Below, piece by piece: positions 53,029-61,597 of a DNA stretch of 64,000 nt; position 1 is the stretch's first letter, and every line of letters starts with the position of its first letter. The notes under the pieces are model-generated. The model saw nothing but the letters and a program-made list of their open reading frames with translations. It had not been told where the DNA came from and did no database searches. The translations under genes were made by a program, and so were the position numbers. The DNA comes from Romboutsia_E sp900604535. Its GTDB lineage: Bacteria; Bacillota; Clostridia; Peptostreptococcales; Peptostreptococcaceae. The DNA lies in contig NZ_UWOT01000007.1 of the NCBI RefSeq assembly GCF_900604535.1, forward strand, positions 62,001 through 126,000. The letters are read 5' to 3'.

Positions 53029-54265
53029 ATATAGCCTCCTTATCAATTGGTAACCTTATTTTTACTAATGTACCATTGTTTTTTATATCCTCAGTGCTAT
53101 ATATTTGTAATTTATATTTATCTCCATATAAGTAGATTAACCTTTTATTTATATTATAAAGTCCTATACAATCTTTATTTTTTAAGTATTCATATCCAGA
53201 TAATATGTTTTCTATTTTCTTCTTACTTATTCCATCTCCATTATCTTTTATCTCGATTATAAAGTCTTTATCTTTCTCATATGCATGAATATTTATATAT
53301 CCACCAGATATTCTAGGTTCTACAACATACTTCACAAAATTTTCGACTATAGGCTGTAATATCATATAAGGACATTCTACATTGTAAAATTTTTTTTCAA
53401 CATCTATATCATATTTTAGCCTTTCTCTAAATCTAACTTTTTGTATTTTTAAATAATTTTCAATATAGTACAACTCATCTTCTAAATATGCAGTACTAGA
53501 ATTATCTTTTCTCAAACTATATTTAATCATATCAGAAAAATTATAAACAAGATCTTCTGTTTTATAAGCTTTCTCTAAACGTGCCATATTAGCTATACTA
53601 TTCATAGAGTTAAACATAAAATGTGAATTAATTTGGTAATGTAAAGATTTCAGCTCAGCTTCTTTTAAATCTCTTTCTAATTCTATTCTTTTATTTTCTT
53701 CTTCCATTAATTTAGTTGTTTTATTATTTAATTCCTCTTTTACAACTCTTAAAAATTCGCTATCTACCATATATTTAGACATTTGATAAATTAAATTTGC
53801 TGCATCTTCCACATCTTTATAAGTTTTAACTTTTATATCTTCATATGCTTTATAAATTTCTTTACTATTATTCCAATTTGTATGTCTACCAAAATCACCT
53901 ATTCTCTCATCATCACTATCTTTTATTTTTATTTGACCACAAAGTATTGCTCCTACGTAATTATCTTCTATCATTATGGGTACTGCAAAGTCATACAATC
54001 CTGTATGACATTTATATATATAAGGCTTCTTACTTATAGCTGATTGTACACCTCCGTATGCATCACATTTATAACACATTTCAGCCATTTTTTCGTCTTT
54101 TCTAATAAGATTGCAGAAATCTGTAAAATTACTAGGTTTAGTAATAGGTTCTCCATTATGCTTTACCGTAATAGCAGATAATTTTGTAGTGTCAGAAAAG
54201 CTATCTTGTATACTTTGTAATACTTTTACGTCAATTAATTTATCTAACTCAATCATACTAATCAT
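53021..54265 (-). CDS. PocR-domain sensor histidine kinase for propanediol
   Basis: The product (414 aa) has an N-terminal PocR sensory domain with C51, C64, C67, C86 and C109 (MCYKCDAYGG, YKCHTGLYDFAVPI), a coiled-coil linker (170-205) and a LytS-type His_kinase domain with phospho-acceptor H215 in QINSHFMFN, then HATPase. It has no membrane span and is cytoplasmic. In Salmonella the PocR regulator responds to 1,2-propanediol, so this kinase likely senses propanediol or glycerol. The start follows AGGGGCG. Confidence 0.88.
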   Translation of the reverse strand: MISMIELDKLIDVKVLQSIQDSFSDTTKLSAITVKHNGEPITKPSNFTDFCNLIRKDEKMAEMCYKCDAYGGVQSAISKKPYIYKCHTGLYDFAVPIMIEDNYVGAILCGQIKIKDSDDERIGDFGRHTNWNNSKEIYKAYEDIKVKTYKDVEDAANLIYQMSKYMVDSEFLRVVKEELNNKTTKLMEEENKRIELERDLKEAELKSLHYQINSHFMFNSMNSIANMARLEKAYKTEDLVYNFSDMIKYSLRKDNSSTAYLEDELYYIENYLKIQKVRFRERLKYDIDVEKKFYNVECPYMILQPIVENFVKYVVEPRISGGYINIHAYEKDKDFIIEIKDNGDGISKKKIENILSGYEYLKNKDCIGLYNINKRLIYLYGDKYKLQIYSTEDIKNNGTLVKIRLPIDKEAIYV

Positions 54266-54334
54266 ATAGTAACGCCCCTAACTAATTAAATTTCCCCTTT
54301 TTAATGTTCTTTAATATGATTTTATCATACTTTT

Positions 54335-56173
54335 TTAAAATGTAATTTCTTTTTTTTCTATAAATAGTTCATACCATAAACAATATGAAAATATGGTCCA
54401 AATTTTTCTCGAGTTATCTTTTATATCTTTTATGTGCTCATATAAGAGTTTATCAACATATGGTTTGTCTATTGTATCATCTATATTAGCATTTGTTATT
54501 GTTTCTTTAACAATATTACCTAATTCACTTTTTAACCAAACCCTTATAGGTGTCGGAAATCCTAATTTTTTCTTATACACAATATTATCAGGGATAATGT
54601 CTTTAAATGCTTCTCTAAGCAATATTTTTGTATTTCCACTATTTATCTTTTGATCTAGCTTAATATTACTTGCTACGTCTAACACCTCTTTATCTAAAAA
54701 AGGTACCCTTAATTCTATTGATGATGCCATAGACATTTTATCTGCTTTTTGAAGTATATCCCCTTGTAACCATGTGTTTAAGTCCACATATTGCATTGTT
54801 GTTACATAGTCATAATTTTCATTACTAGCTTCTTTATATATATTCTCTAATAATTTATCATAATTATAATTGTTACTATAATCCTTAAGTAATTTTTCAG
54901 TTTCATAATTTTCAAATATTTTAGCATTTCCTATATACCTTTTGTTTAGTTCTGTTGTTGCTCTATATAAATAATTTTTCCCTTTAATATTCGGTATTTT
55001 TAGCGATATTTTATTTATAATTTGTTTTACATAACTTGGCATATTATATATACCTTTTATACTATTATATTCATTATATATATTATAACCTCCAAAAAGT
55101 TCATCTGATCCTTCTCCTGATAAAACTACTTTAACATGCTTGCTAGCTTCTTTTGATAATAAGTATATACCAACTTGAGAAGGATCTGCTACTGGGTCAT
55201 CTAAGTGATACATTACCTTAGGCAAAGATTTGATATAATCCTGTTCATTTACTATTATAGGTATATTTTCTATATTTAATTTCTTCGCGGTTGTTTTAGC
55301 ATAATCTAATTCATTATATCCATCAACATCAAAACCAACTGAAAATGATTTTATATTAGGATTAATTTGTGATGCTATAGAAGATATAATCGTAGAATCT
55401 ATTCCTCCCAATAAAAACGTACCTATATTAACATTTGCTATCATATGCTTTTTTACAGAATCTATTACAATATTTCTAACATCGTCTGTACTTATATTTT
55501 TAGTAATGTTAAAGTTAAAATTTGAATATTTTTCAAATCTTAATTTATTATTCTCTATAATAAAAAAGCTACCTGAAGGCACTATCTTTATTTTATCAAT
55601 CATAGTTTCATCTGGAAGCACATATTGAAAAGACATATAACTTTGTAAACTCTTTTTATTTACTTTTACATCATTTATTATTTCTAATAAAACCTTATAT
55701 TCTGATGAAAATGCAATAAAGTCATCTTCTTCTAAATAATATAATGGTTTTATTCCAAAATAATCTCTCGCTCCAAATAAAGTTTTTTTGCTCTCATCAA
55801 AAATTAAGAATGCAAACATTCCTCTCAAATCATTTAAACATTCTTTTCCCTTATCTATATAAGAAGTTAATAATACCTCTGTGTCACTTTTTGTATTAAA
55901 CTTATATCCCTTAGATTCTAATTTACTTTTTATATCTTCGTAGTTATATATTTCACCATTAAATACAATTACGTTTTTGTCCTTTTCCATAGGCTGTTTA
56001 CCACTATCAAGATCAATTATACTAAGGCGTTTAAAACCAAACTCTACCTTTTTACATTTATAAAATCCTGTATAGTCTGGTCCTCTATGATCTATTAATT
56101 CTATTATTTTTTCAATATGTATTCTATTCTCTTTATTTTCATTTTTATAATATATAGATACATGACCACACAT
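54335..56173 (-). CDS. asnB: Asparagine synthase (glutamine-hydrolysing) AsnB
   Basis: The product (612 aa) has class II glutaminase Cys2 (MCGHVSI), the FNGEIYN motif, and an ATP-PPi synthetase domain with FLLGGIDSTIISSIAS and LSGEGSDELFGGY. It makes asparagine from aspartate and glutamine. Its length is normal. The start follows GGAGG. It is monocistronic. No T-box leader was seen upstream, so control is not clear. Confidence 0.94.
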   Translation of the reverse strand: MCGHVSIYYKNENKENRIHIEKIIELIDHRGPDYTGFYKCKKVEFGFKRLSIIDLDSGKQPMEKDKNVIVFNGEIYNYEDIKSKLESKGYKFNTKSDTEVLLTSYIDKGKECLNDLRGMFAFLIFDESKKTLFGARDYFGIKPLYYLEEDDFIAFSSEYKVLLEIINDVKVNKKSLQSYMSFQYVLPDETMIDKIKIVPSGSFFIIENNKLRFEKYSNFNFNITKNISTDDVRNIVIDSVKKHMIANVNIGTFLLGGIDSTIISSIASQINPNIKSFSVGFDVDGYNELDYAKTTAKKLNIENIPIIVNEQDYIKSLPKVMYHLDDPVADPSQVGIYLLSKEASKHVKVVLSGEGSDELFGGYNIYNEYNSIKGIYNMPSYVKQIINKISLKIPNIKGKNYLYRATTELNKRYIGNAKIFENYETEKLLKDYSNNYNYDKLLENIYKEASNENYDYVTTMQYVDLNTWLQGDILQKADKMSMASSIELRVPFLDKEVLDVASNIKLDQKINSGNTKILLREAFKDIIPDNIVYKKKLGFPTPIRVWLKSELGNIVKETITNANIDDTIDKPYVDKLLYEHIKDIKDNSRKIWTIFSYCLWYELFIEKKEITF

Positions 56174-56342
56174 AAAGTTTCCTCCAAAAAATTTAGTTTT
56201 TACTTTTATATCATAGTCTTATCTATAGTTAATAATTTTATTCTTAATTAAGATATCAAATCATTAGTATAAATTACTTTGAAAAATAATTATATATGAT
56301 TTATAATTAAATAAATTACAATATATGTCAACTGGAGGAATT

Positions 56343-56879
56343 ATGACAAAAGAAACTCATACTAAAGGAGGATATATCTTTGCATTATTATCTCTCCCAT
56401 TAATATATAATAATTATATACTTAAATATAATTTTTACTATAGGATAATACTTTTATTAATTTATATTTATTTTTCTTATTTTGGATCTTTACTTCCAGA
56501 TATTGATATGAGAGGTTCTTATATTAGTAAGAGATTCCCCTTTGTTTATAAAAAAATCGGAAAACATCTTAAACATAGAGGATTCACTCATAGCTTACTA
56601 TTTTTAAGTGTTTTATATTTTTTAAGTGATCTACTTCTAAAGTATACTGATAACAATATTGTATTTATTTGCTTGTGTGCTGGAATAATTATTGGTTCTA
56701 TGTCTCACATTTGTCTTGACTTATTAACAAAGGAAGGTGTTGAGTTATTTTATCCTATTACAATTAACTTTTCTATATTATCTATAAAAACTAGTTCTAA
56801 ATTAGAAAAAAATATTTGCAAGTTTTTGAATTTAGTAGTTATTTTCTTACTTGGATATAGATTTTATATACTGATTTAA
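56343..56879 (+). CDS. YdjM-type metal-dependent hydrolase-like membrane protein
   Basis: The product (178 aa) starts MTKETHTKGGYIF at 56343, which follows TGGAGG; an earlier frame ATG at 56325 is not needed. It has about four membrane spans, a LPDIDMRGSYISKRF motif and KHLKHRGFTHSLLF, the metal-binding pattern of YdjM/YfhP-type membrane-bound hydrolases (LexA-regulated YdjM in E. coli). DHVCLDLLTKEG-like MSHICLDLLTKEGVELF follows. The real substrate of the family is unknown. Confidence 0.88.
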   Translation: MTKETHTKGGYIFALLSLPLIYNNYILKYNFYYRIILLLIYIYFSYFGSLLPDIDMRGSYISKRFPFVYKKIGKHLKHRGFTHSLLFLSVLYFLSDLLLKYTDNNIVFICLCAGIIIGSMSHICLDLLTKEGVELFYPITINFSILSIKTSSKLEKNICKFLNLVVIFLLGYRFYILI

Positions 56880-56889
56880 TAGTATAAAT

Positions 56890-56933
56890 AAAAATGAGAG
56901 TATTACAAAATAATATTGATTTACTCTCATTTT
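56890..56933. terminator. Bidirectional terminator between YdjM-like and TVP38-like genes
   Basis: AAAATGAGAGTAA pairs with TTACTCTCATTTT, with A- and T-runs on both sides, between convergent genes. Confidence 0.8.
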
Positions 56934-56936
56934 TTC

Positions 56937-57533
56937 TTATATATTTTCATTTAATTTTAATTCTTCTTCATTACGATCTAAACTTGAATTTACTCTATTA
57001 CCTATTTTCCATGCTAAAAATACTACTAATATAAAGGTTAATATCTTTATTGGACTTGTAATAAAACCTTTCATATCACTTCCTATATAACTTATTACTA
57101 TAAACATTATAAATTTTCCACTCAACATTGCCGTTGTAAAGTATTTAAATTCATATTTACAAATTGCAGATGCTACAGTTACCAAACATGTAGGTATAAA
57201 TGGACATGAATAAGCTATAAATAACAACTTAAAACCTTTATTTTTGACTTTATTTACTATTTTTTCTATTTTTTCATTTTTATATTTATTAATTAGTTTA
57301 CTACCACTAAGCTTGCTAACAATAAAAAATACTGCTATTGTTCCAAGGCTAGAACCTATCCAAGATATTATAAGTCCCATACCCATACCAAAAACTGCTG
57401 CATTTATTGTAACTATAGCTACTAATGGTAATACAGGTACAAAACTTTCTATAAATGTGCTAAATAATCCTACTAACATAGTAAGAAATAAGTAATCTTG
57501 TGCTAAGTTAAATAATTCTTGAATATGCTCCAT
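56937..57533 (-). CDS. TVP38/TMEM64 (DedA-like) family membrane protein
   Basis: The product (198 aa) has about five membrane spans. The central segment (FGMGMGLIISWIGSSLGTIAVFF) and SKLSGSKLINKYKNEKI are typical of the TVP38/VTT fold. I set the start at the ATG at 57533 because AAGGGAAG lies just before it; the frame also opens at 57578. The family has been linked to lipid scrambling and membrane homeostasis, but the role here is unknown. Confidence 0.83.
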   Translation of the reverse strand: MEHIQELFNLAQDYLFLTMLVGLFSTFIESFVPVLPLVAIVTINAAVFGMGMGLIISWIGSSLGTIAVFFIVSKLSGSKLINKYKNEKIEKIVNKVKNKGFKLLFIAYSCPFIPTCLVTVASAICKYEFKYFTTAMLSGKFIMFIVISYIGSDMKGFITSPIKILTFILVVFLAWKIGNRVNSSLDRNEEELKLNENI

Positions 57534-57649
57534 ATGTCTTCCCTTATTACAATTGATAGTTATAACTAAAGTATACAATAATTTTATTAAATCTATCTTA
57601 CATTTTAATTACAATTTTGTAAAAGTTTTATTACTATTTTAATTTTACA

Positions 57650-57688
57650 AAAAAACCTTATAAATCAAAATAATTTATAAGGTTTTTT
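57650..57688 (-). terminator. Terminator after mscS
   Basis: AAAAAACCTTATAAAT pairs with ATTTATAAGGTTTTTT around a short loop, with a T-run on the minus strand, right after the mscS stop. Confidence 0.8.
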
Positions 57689-57690
57689 TC

Positions 57691-58590
57691 TTAATTTGCT
57701 TTTTTTATATTTTCATGTTTATAGTTAACATGTAAATCCATTTGTGGATATGGTATTATTATATTTTCTTCATCAAATCTTACTTTAACTTGTTCTAGTA
57801 AGTCATAATATATAGTCCAGTAATTTTCTTTTTTACACCAAACTCTAACTCCAAAATTAACAGAATTTTGAGCATGCTCTACTATTCCTATAAATGGTGT
57901 TGGTTCTTTCTCTATTAATGGATGTTTATATATTATTTCCTGTAATACATCTCTTACTTGAACTACACTATTTTCATAACTTACATTAAATATTAAGTCT
58001 ACTCTTCTATGTTCTTTAGCCGAGAAGTTTATTAGACTATTATTTGATAAAGTTCCGTTTGGTATAAGTGCAACTTTATTATCTATTGTTAATAGGCTAG
58101 TATAAAATACACCTATTTGTTCAACAGTTCCTTCATATCCTGCTGCTTGTATATAATCACCAACTTTGAATGGTCTAAGTAAAAGTATTATAAATCCTCC
58201 AGCAAAATTAGACAAAGTTCCTTGAAGTGCTAAACCTATTGCAACCCCAGCAGATGTGAATAAAGCTACTAACGCTGTAATTTGTACATTCCATAATAAT
58301 GTAACAACAAGTATTACTAATAAACTTTTAAGTCCTCCAACTGTAAATGACCTTAAGAATCTCCTTAATGTAATATCAACGTCTCTTTTTTCTAAATATT
58401 TATCAAACTTACTAACTAGTGTTTTTATAAGCTTAAACCCTATAGACAATATTACTAATCCTATTATAAGCCTTATACCACTTTCTATAAACCAGCTAAT
58501 AAACTTATCTACTAAAGTTGCTGTATTGGTATTTTGAAGTGTTAATTGAATTTGATTTAATGTAGTTTCAATTTCTTTATCATTCATCAT
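57691..58590 (-). CDS. mscS: Small-conductance mechanosensitive channel MscS
   Basis: The product (299 aa) matches the canonical MscS architecture: three membrane spans, the glycine/alanine-rich TM3 pore helix (FTSAGVAIGLALQGTLSNFAGGF), a beta domain with FKVGDYIQAAGYEGTVEQIG and the C-terminal cage. It opens on hypo-osmotic shock. ATG follows AAAGGAGG. It is monocistronic. Length matches the 286-residue E. coli MscS. Confidence 0.94.
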   Translation of the reverse strand: MMNDKEIETTLNQIQLTLQNTNTATLVDKFISWFIESGIRLIIGLVILSIGFKLIKTLVSKFDKYLEKRDVDITLRRFLRSFTVGGLKSLLVILVVTLLWNVQITALVALFTSAGVAIGLALQGTLSNFAGGFIILLLRPFKVGDYIQAAGYEGTVEQIGVFYTSLLTIDNKVALIPNGTLSNNSLINFSAKEHRRVDLIFNVSYENSVVQVRDVLQEIIYKHPLIEKEPTPFIGIVEHAQNSVNFGVRVWCKKENYWTIYYDLLEQVKVRFDEENIIIPYPQMDLHVNYKHENIKKAN

Positions 58591-58762
58591 TAAATCCTCC
58601 TTTGTAACATTTTATCCGAAAATAACTCATACTATCATTTTTTATAATATATTACACTATTTTTTTTGATATGTCTATAATCTATAGCTTATAATCGTTA
58701 TTAATATATACATATAATAATATTGAATTTTTCTAAAATTTTTTATTTTTTTTAATATATAC

Positions 58763-58791
58763 TTGCATTTATATTTTTTTTATGTTAATAT
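58763..58791 (+). promoter_or_regulatory. Promoter of the cold-shock gene
   Basis: TTGCAT (58763-58768), a 17-bp spacer and TAATAT (58786-58791). The start near 58798 leaves a 65-nt 5' leader, as in cold-shock genes whose leader controls translation. Confidence 0.5.
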
Positions 58792-58863
58792 TAGATAACA
58801 GACAAGATAAGGTAATTAATCATCTTGATTGTTTGTATTTTTTATATAATTTGGAGGTTCACA

Positions 58864-59061
58864 ATGAACGGAATAGTAAAATGGTTTAACAGCGAAAAAG
58901 GATTTGGATTTATATCTGTAGAAGGTGGAGATGACGTATTCGTACATTTCTCAGCTATACAAGGTGAAGGATTCAAAACATTAGAAGAAGGACAAGCAGT
59001 TAGCTTTGAAATAGTTGACGGAGCTAGAGGTCCTCAAGCTGCTAACGTAAACAGAATATAA
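58864..59061 (+). CDS. csp: Cold-shock protein (CspA family)
   Basis: The product (65 aa) is an RNA-binding OB-fold chaperone with RNP1 KGFGFI (12-17) and RNP2 VFVHF (25-29). The start is the ATG at 58864 after TTGGAGGTTCACA. The frame opens 13 codons earlier at 58825. Codon use is that of a highly expressed gene, and the 5' leader suits cold-induced control. It ends in a strong terminator. Confidence 0.97.
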   Translation: MNGIVKWFNSEKGFGFISVEGGDDVFVHFSAIQGEGFKTLEEGQAVSFEIVDGARGPQAANVNRI

Positions 59062-59087
59062 TTTATTTTTAATATAGATTTATTCAG

Positions 59088-59116
59088 AAAAAAGAAGCTT
59101 TTTAGCTTCTTTTTTT
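59088..59116 (+). terminator. Terminator after csp
   Basis: AAAAAAGAAGCT pairs with AGCTTCTTTTTT with a 4-nt loop, followed by T residues. Confidence 0.85.
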
Positions 59117-59135
59117 GTTATATAAAACTATAGAG

Positions 59136-59227
59136 CCCCCATTATTTACCTAAAGCTTTTTTCTGAACATGGTGTTAAAATATATCCAGGGCAAGTAAAT
59201 AATTTTTATAAAATATTTTATCGGGGG
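59136..59227 (+). ncRNA. Possible structured leader upstream of a decayed gene
   Basis: CCCCC (59136-59140) plus ATTATTTAC (59141-59149) can pair with GTAAATAAT (59195-59203) and GGGGG (59223-59227). The GGGGG is the likely ribosome binding site of the next open frame, so the fold would mask it. I recognise no named riboswitch; this is a structure seen only by complementarity. Confidence 0.35.
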
Positions 59228-59235
59228 TTTTAAAA

Positions 59236-59665
59236 TTGAATACAAATCAGTCTATTTTATCAAATAATTTTTTAGATTTATACACATCACCTAATATATG
59301 TAATTATTGTAAAAGTAATAACTTATCAATACTTACATCAAAATCAAAGTCAAAATATACATACTGTATAGATTGTAATTTAGATGAAGAATCAGCTTTT
59401 AAACACTATTTTTTGATGAAATTTTATGTTTTATAAAATCTGAATTAAAATCATTTGATATAAATTATTATTTAGTATTAAACTTGATTTACATAATTCT
59501 GATGGTTTTATTGATTTATTTATTAATAATATAAAATCAAGTAAATTTAAATTTGAGTACAGTTTATCTGAAAAAGAACGCTATCATTTAAAAATTACTA
59601 TTTTATATTTAATTCATGATTATACTGATACATCAAATATAGAAATTAACTATATTAATTTCTAA
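59236..59665 (+). pseudogene. Decayed gene for a zinc-ribbon-like small protein, two frameshifts
   Basis: A TTG start after GGGGG opens 66 codons (SILSNNFLDLYTSP...). The frame contains a zinc-ribbon-like CNYC-x19-CIDC pair. After a T6 run near 59410 the sequence continues in frame 2 (FDEILCFIKSELKSFDINYY), and from about 59465 in frame 3 (KLDLHNSDGFIDLFINN ... YLIHDYTDTSNIEINY), ending at the TAA at 59663-59665. The joined product would be about 143 aa. I do not know the family. Its leader has a self-complementary structure. Confidence 0.55.
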
Positions 59666-59671
59666 TATTAT

Positions 59672-59705
59672 AAAAGCCTAAATTATTTTTATAATTTAGG
59701 CTTTT
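59672..59705. terminator. Terminator between the decayed gene and the pduU operon
   Basis: AAAAGCCTAAATTAT pairs perfectly with ATAATTTAGGCTTTT around a 4-nt loop, with A- and T-runs on both sides; it suits both strands. Confidence 0.85.
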
Positions 59706-59708
59706 ATT

Positions 59709-60053
59709 TTAAGTTGTAGTTATATTTGTAACATCAAAATTAAGAGTACTCTCTAATGTTATAAGTATAGCTTTAATTGCTTCTTCAACATAACTAAAAT
59801 CTCCTGTTATAATCATCGATCCACTAAATCTATCTACATATTCTAATGATACATTTGATGATTCAACAGCAATATTAGAAGCTACCATTACAGTTTCACT
59901 TGGAGTTATTGTTAAAATTCCCATAGAACACTTTTTATCTATAAGACCTATTTTTTTATATAAATCCTCTTTGGGATTTGATATTATATGAGCTAATGAT
60001 ATTTGTTTACCTGGAACTGACTCTTGTATTATTCTTTGTTTTTCTTCATACAT
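59709..60053 (-). CDS. Second PduU/EutS-type shell protein (paralogue)
   Basis: The product (114 aa) is a circularly permuted BMC-domain protein of the PduU/EutS type, with the N-terminal six-strand-barrel segment (QRIIQESVPGKQISLAHII). It is a clear paralogue of the PduU product at 60516-60863 but more divergent, with the shorter loop GLIDKKCSMG replacing GLIVDKREAIG and a unique cysteine there. The start ATG follows TGGAG. It is last in the three-gene operon. Whether it is a facet or a special-pore component is unknown. Confidence 0.85.
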   Translation of the reverse strand: MYEEKQRIIQESVPGKQISLAHIISNPKEDLYKKIGLIDKKCSMGILTITPSETVMVASNIAVESSNVSLEYVDRFSGSMIITGDFSYVEEAIKAILITLESTLNFDVTNITTT

Positions 60054-60079
60054 TTTATTACTCCATTTTTAATATAAAT

Positions 60080-60511
60080 TTATATTAAACTTAAATACTC
60101 TACTAATTCATTTATCCCTATATTATCTATTGTATCTACTTTAAATATTTCCTTAACTCCAGCTAATTTCAATCTATCATATGCAACTTTTATATCATAC
60201 TCATCTGCCCTAGAAATCTTTGTAATAATCCCTATTACATCTTTACAAAACATAGTTGCAAATCCTGGTGCTATATAGTTCTCTTGTTGAGTACAATCAT
60301 ATACTAAAGCTATAACTTTTGCATCCACTGCAGTTGTCGCTAAAGAGGTATACATCCATCTATTCTCCATAAATTCTCCAGGAGTATCTATGGCATCACT
60401 ATATATTTCTACAGATTGAGTTTTTCTATACTTTATATCTAAATCGTGCAGTTTTTGACATAATGTAGTTTTTCCACTACCAGTTTTACCCATAAATATT
60501 ATTTTTTTCAT
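60080..60511 (-). CDS. pduV: EutP/PduV-family GTPase
   Basis: The product (143 aa) is a small Ras-like GTPase with the P-loop GKTGSGKTTL (7-16) and the switch DTPGEFMENR. PduV of Salmonella interacts with the shell outside and may guide compartment movement; EutP also has acetate kinase-like reports. It lies between two PduU genes. The CGAGGTC site overlaps the end of pduU. Confidence 0.9.
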   Translation of the reverse strand: MKKIIFMGKTGSGKTTLCQKLHDLDIKYRKTQSVEIYSDAIDTPGEFMENRWMYTSLATTAVDAKVIALVYDCTQQENYIAPGFATMFCKDVIGIITKISRADEYDIKVAYDRLKLAGVKEIFKVDTIDNIGINELVEYLSLI

Positions 60512-60515
60512 AAAG

Positions 60516-60863
60516 CTAAGACCTCGTTATCTTTGTAGTTGTAAATTTTAATGTATTGCCTAAAATCATAAGAACTTTATTTAATGCTGATTCTATAGAA
60601 CTTATATCTCCCGTTATAACCAAGGATCCACTAAATCTATCTACAAATCCTAGCGATACACCAGATGCTTTAGTAGCTATATCTGCAGCTATGATAGATG
60701 CTTCACTAGGTGTTATTGTAAGCACTCCAATAGCTTCTCGCTTATCAACTATAAGACCTATTTTTTGATATAACTCCTCCCTTGGACTTGCTATTATGTG
60801 TGCTAATGTAACTTGTTTACCAGGAACATATTCCTGTATAACTCTTTGTTTCTCTTCTCCCAT
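60516..60863 (-). CDS. pduU: Microcompartment shell protein PduU
   Basis: The product (115 aa) is the permuted BMC-domain shell protein PduU. The N-terminal segment (QRVIQEYVPGKQVTLAHII) forms the six-stranded barrel over the pore in Salmonella PduU, where PduV may dock. The BMC core follows (TITPSEASIIAADIATKA, VDRFSGSLVITGDISS). It is first in the pduU-pduV-pduU2 operon, 9 kb from the main pdu operon. Confidence 0.92.
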   Translation of the reverse strand: MGEEKQRVIQEYVPGKQVTLAHIIASPREELYQKIGLIVDKREAIGVLTITPSEASIIAADIATKASGVSLGFVDRFSGSLVITGDISSIESALNKVLMILGNTLKFTTTKITRS

Positions 60864-60934
60864 ATCTTTAGTAATCTCCTATATCCCTTATTTTACTTTT
60901 ATGTAATTATTGTAACATATTTTTATATCATAAT

Positions 60935-61471
60935 TTATTTATATTTATTTACTAAATCAACTATAGGCTTTATATACTCCTTACAAATCCAATTACCATA
61001 TTTTCGACTAGTAGTTTCTATAAAAGCTCTTTCCCATTCTTCATACTGTGACTCATCTTTTTTTATAAGTATTTTTTTTGATATTTGAAATATAACCCTA
61101 TCTATTGATTTCATCTTACTTTCATCAAAAGCTCCTCTTAAATAAAAACATGGTATATATTTCATTTCATCAGGAAAATTATTTGATTTTATATCAAATA
61201 CAATTCCTGTATCAAATGGAGCTGCTCCTACTGCAAAAACTATAATTTTTTTATCTTCTAAATATTTATAATTGTTTTTTATGAAAGAAAATCCTGCAAT
61301 GCCTCTAATATATAGTCCTCCACCATAAACTATAGTGCTATAATTCTTTAAACTATTTACTGATATATCTGATTTTCTATATAAATCTCCATTTATTTCT
61401 TCACTTAACCATTTAGCATACTTCTCTGTACTTCCATACTTTGATTGATATATAATAGCAGTTTTTCTCAA
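60935..61471 (-). CDS. Flavodoxin-domain protein (HemG-like)
   Basis: The product (178 aa) is a flavodoxin-fold protein with the FMN phosphate loop SKYGSTEKYA near residue 10 and the second loop VYGGGLYIRGIAGFSF. Its length and the tail with KYGNWICKEYIKP fit the flavodoxin-domain group annotated near HemG-type protoporphyrinogen oxidases. A TTG start follows AGGAGG. It could be an electron carrier or reductase; the partner is unknown. It lies next to pduU, but on its own RBS. Confidence 0.8.
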   Translation of the reverse strand: MRKTAIIYQSKYGSTEKYAKWLSEEINGDLYRKSDISVNSLKNYSTIVYGGGLYIRGIAGFSFIKNNYKYLEDKKIIVFAVGAAPFDTGIVFDIKSNNFPDEMKYIPCFYLRGAFDESKMKSIDRVIFQISKKILIKKDESQYEEWERAFIETTSRKYGNWICKEYIKPIVDLVNKYK

Positions 61472-61568
61472 TATCCTATCCTCCTTATATACCTTTCTTT
61501 ATCTTCCTATTATGTATATTCTATATATAATTCAAATAACTCAAAAATAACTTATGTTTAAACAAAAT

Positions 61569-61592
61569 TAAGGAGCCATATAAAGACTCCTT
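61569..61592 (-). terminator. Weak terminator after the trefoil gene
   Basis: AAGGAGTC and GGCTCCTT form a short 6-7-bp stem followed by AATTTTG on the minus strand. Weak. Confidence 0.4.
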
Positions 61593-61597
61593 CACAT

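Noticed and set aside
56174..56342. T-box leader before asnB
   Set aside because: No T-box sequence or specifier stem seen in the 170-bp gap.
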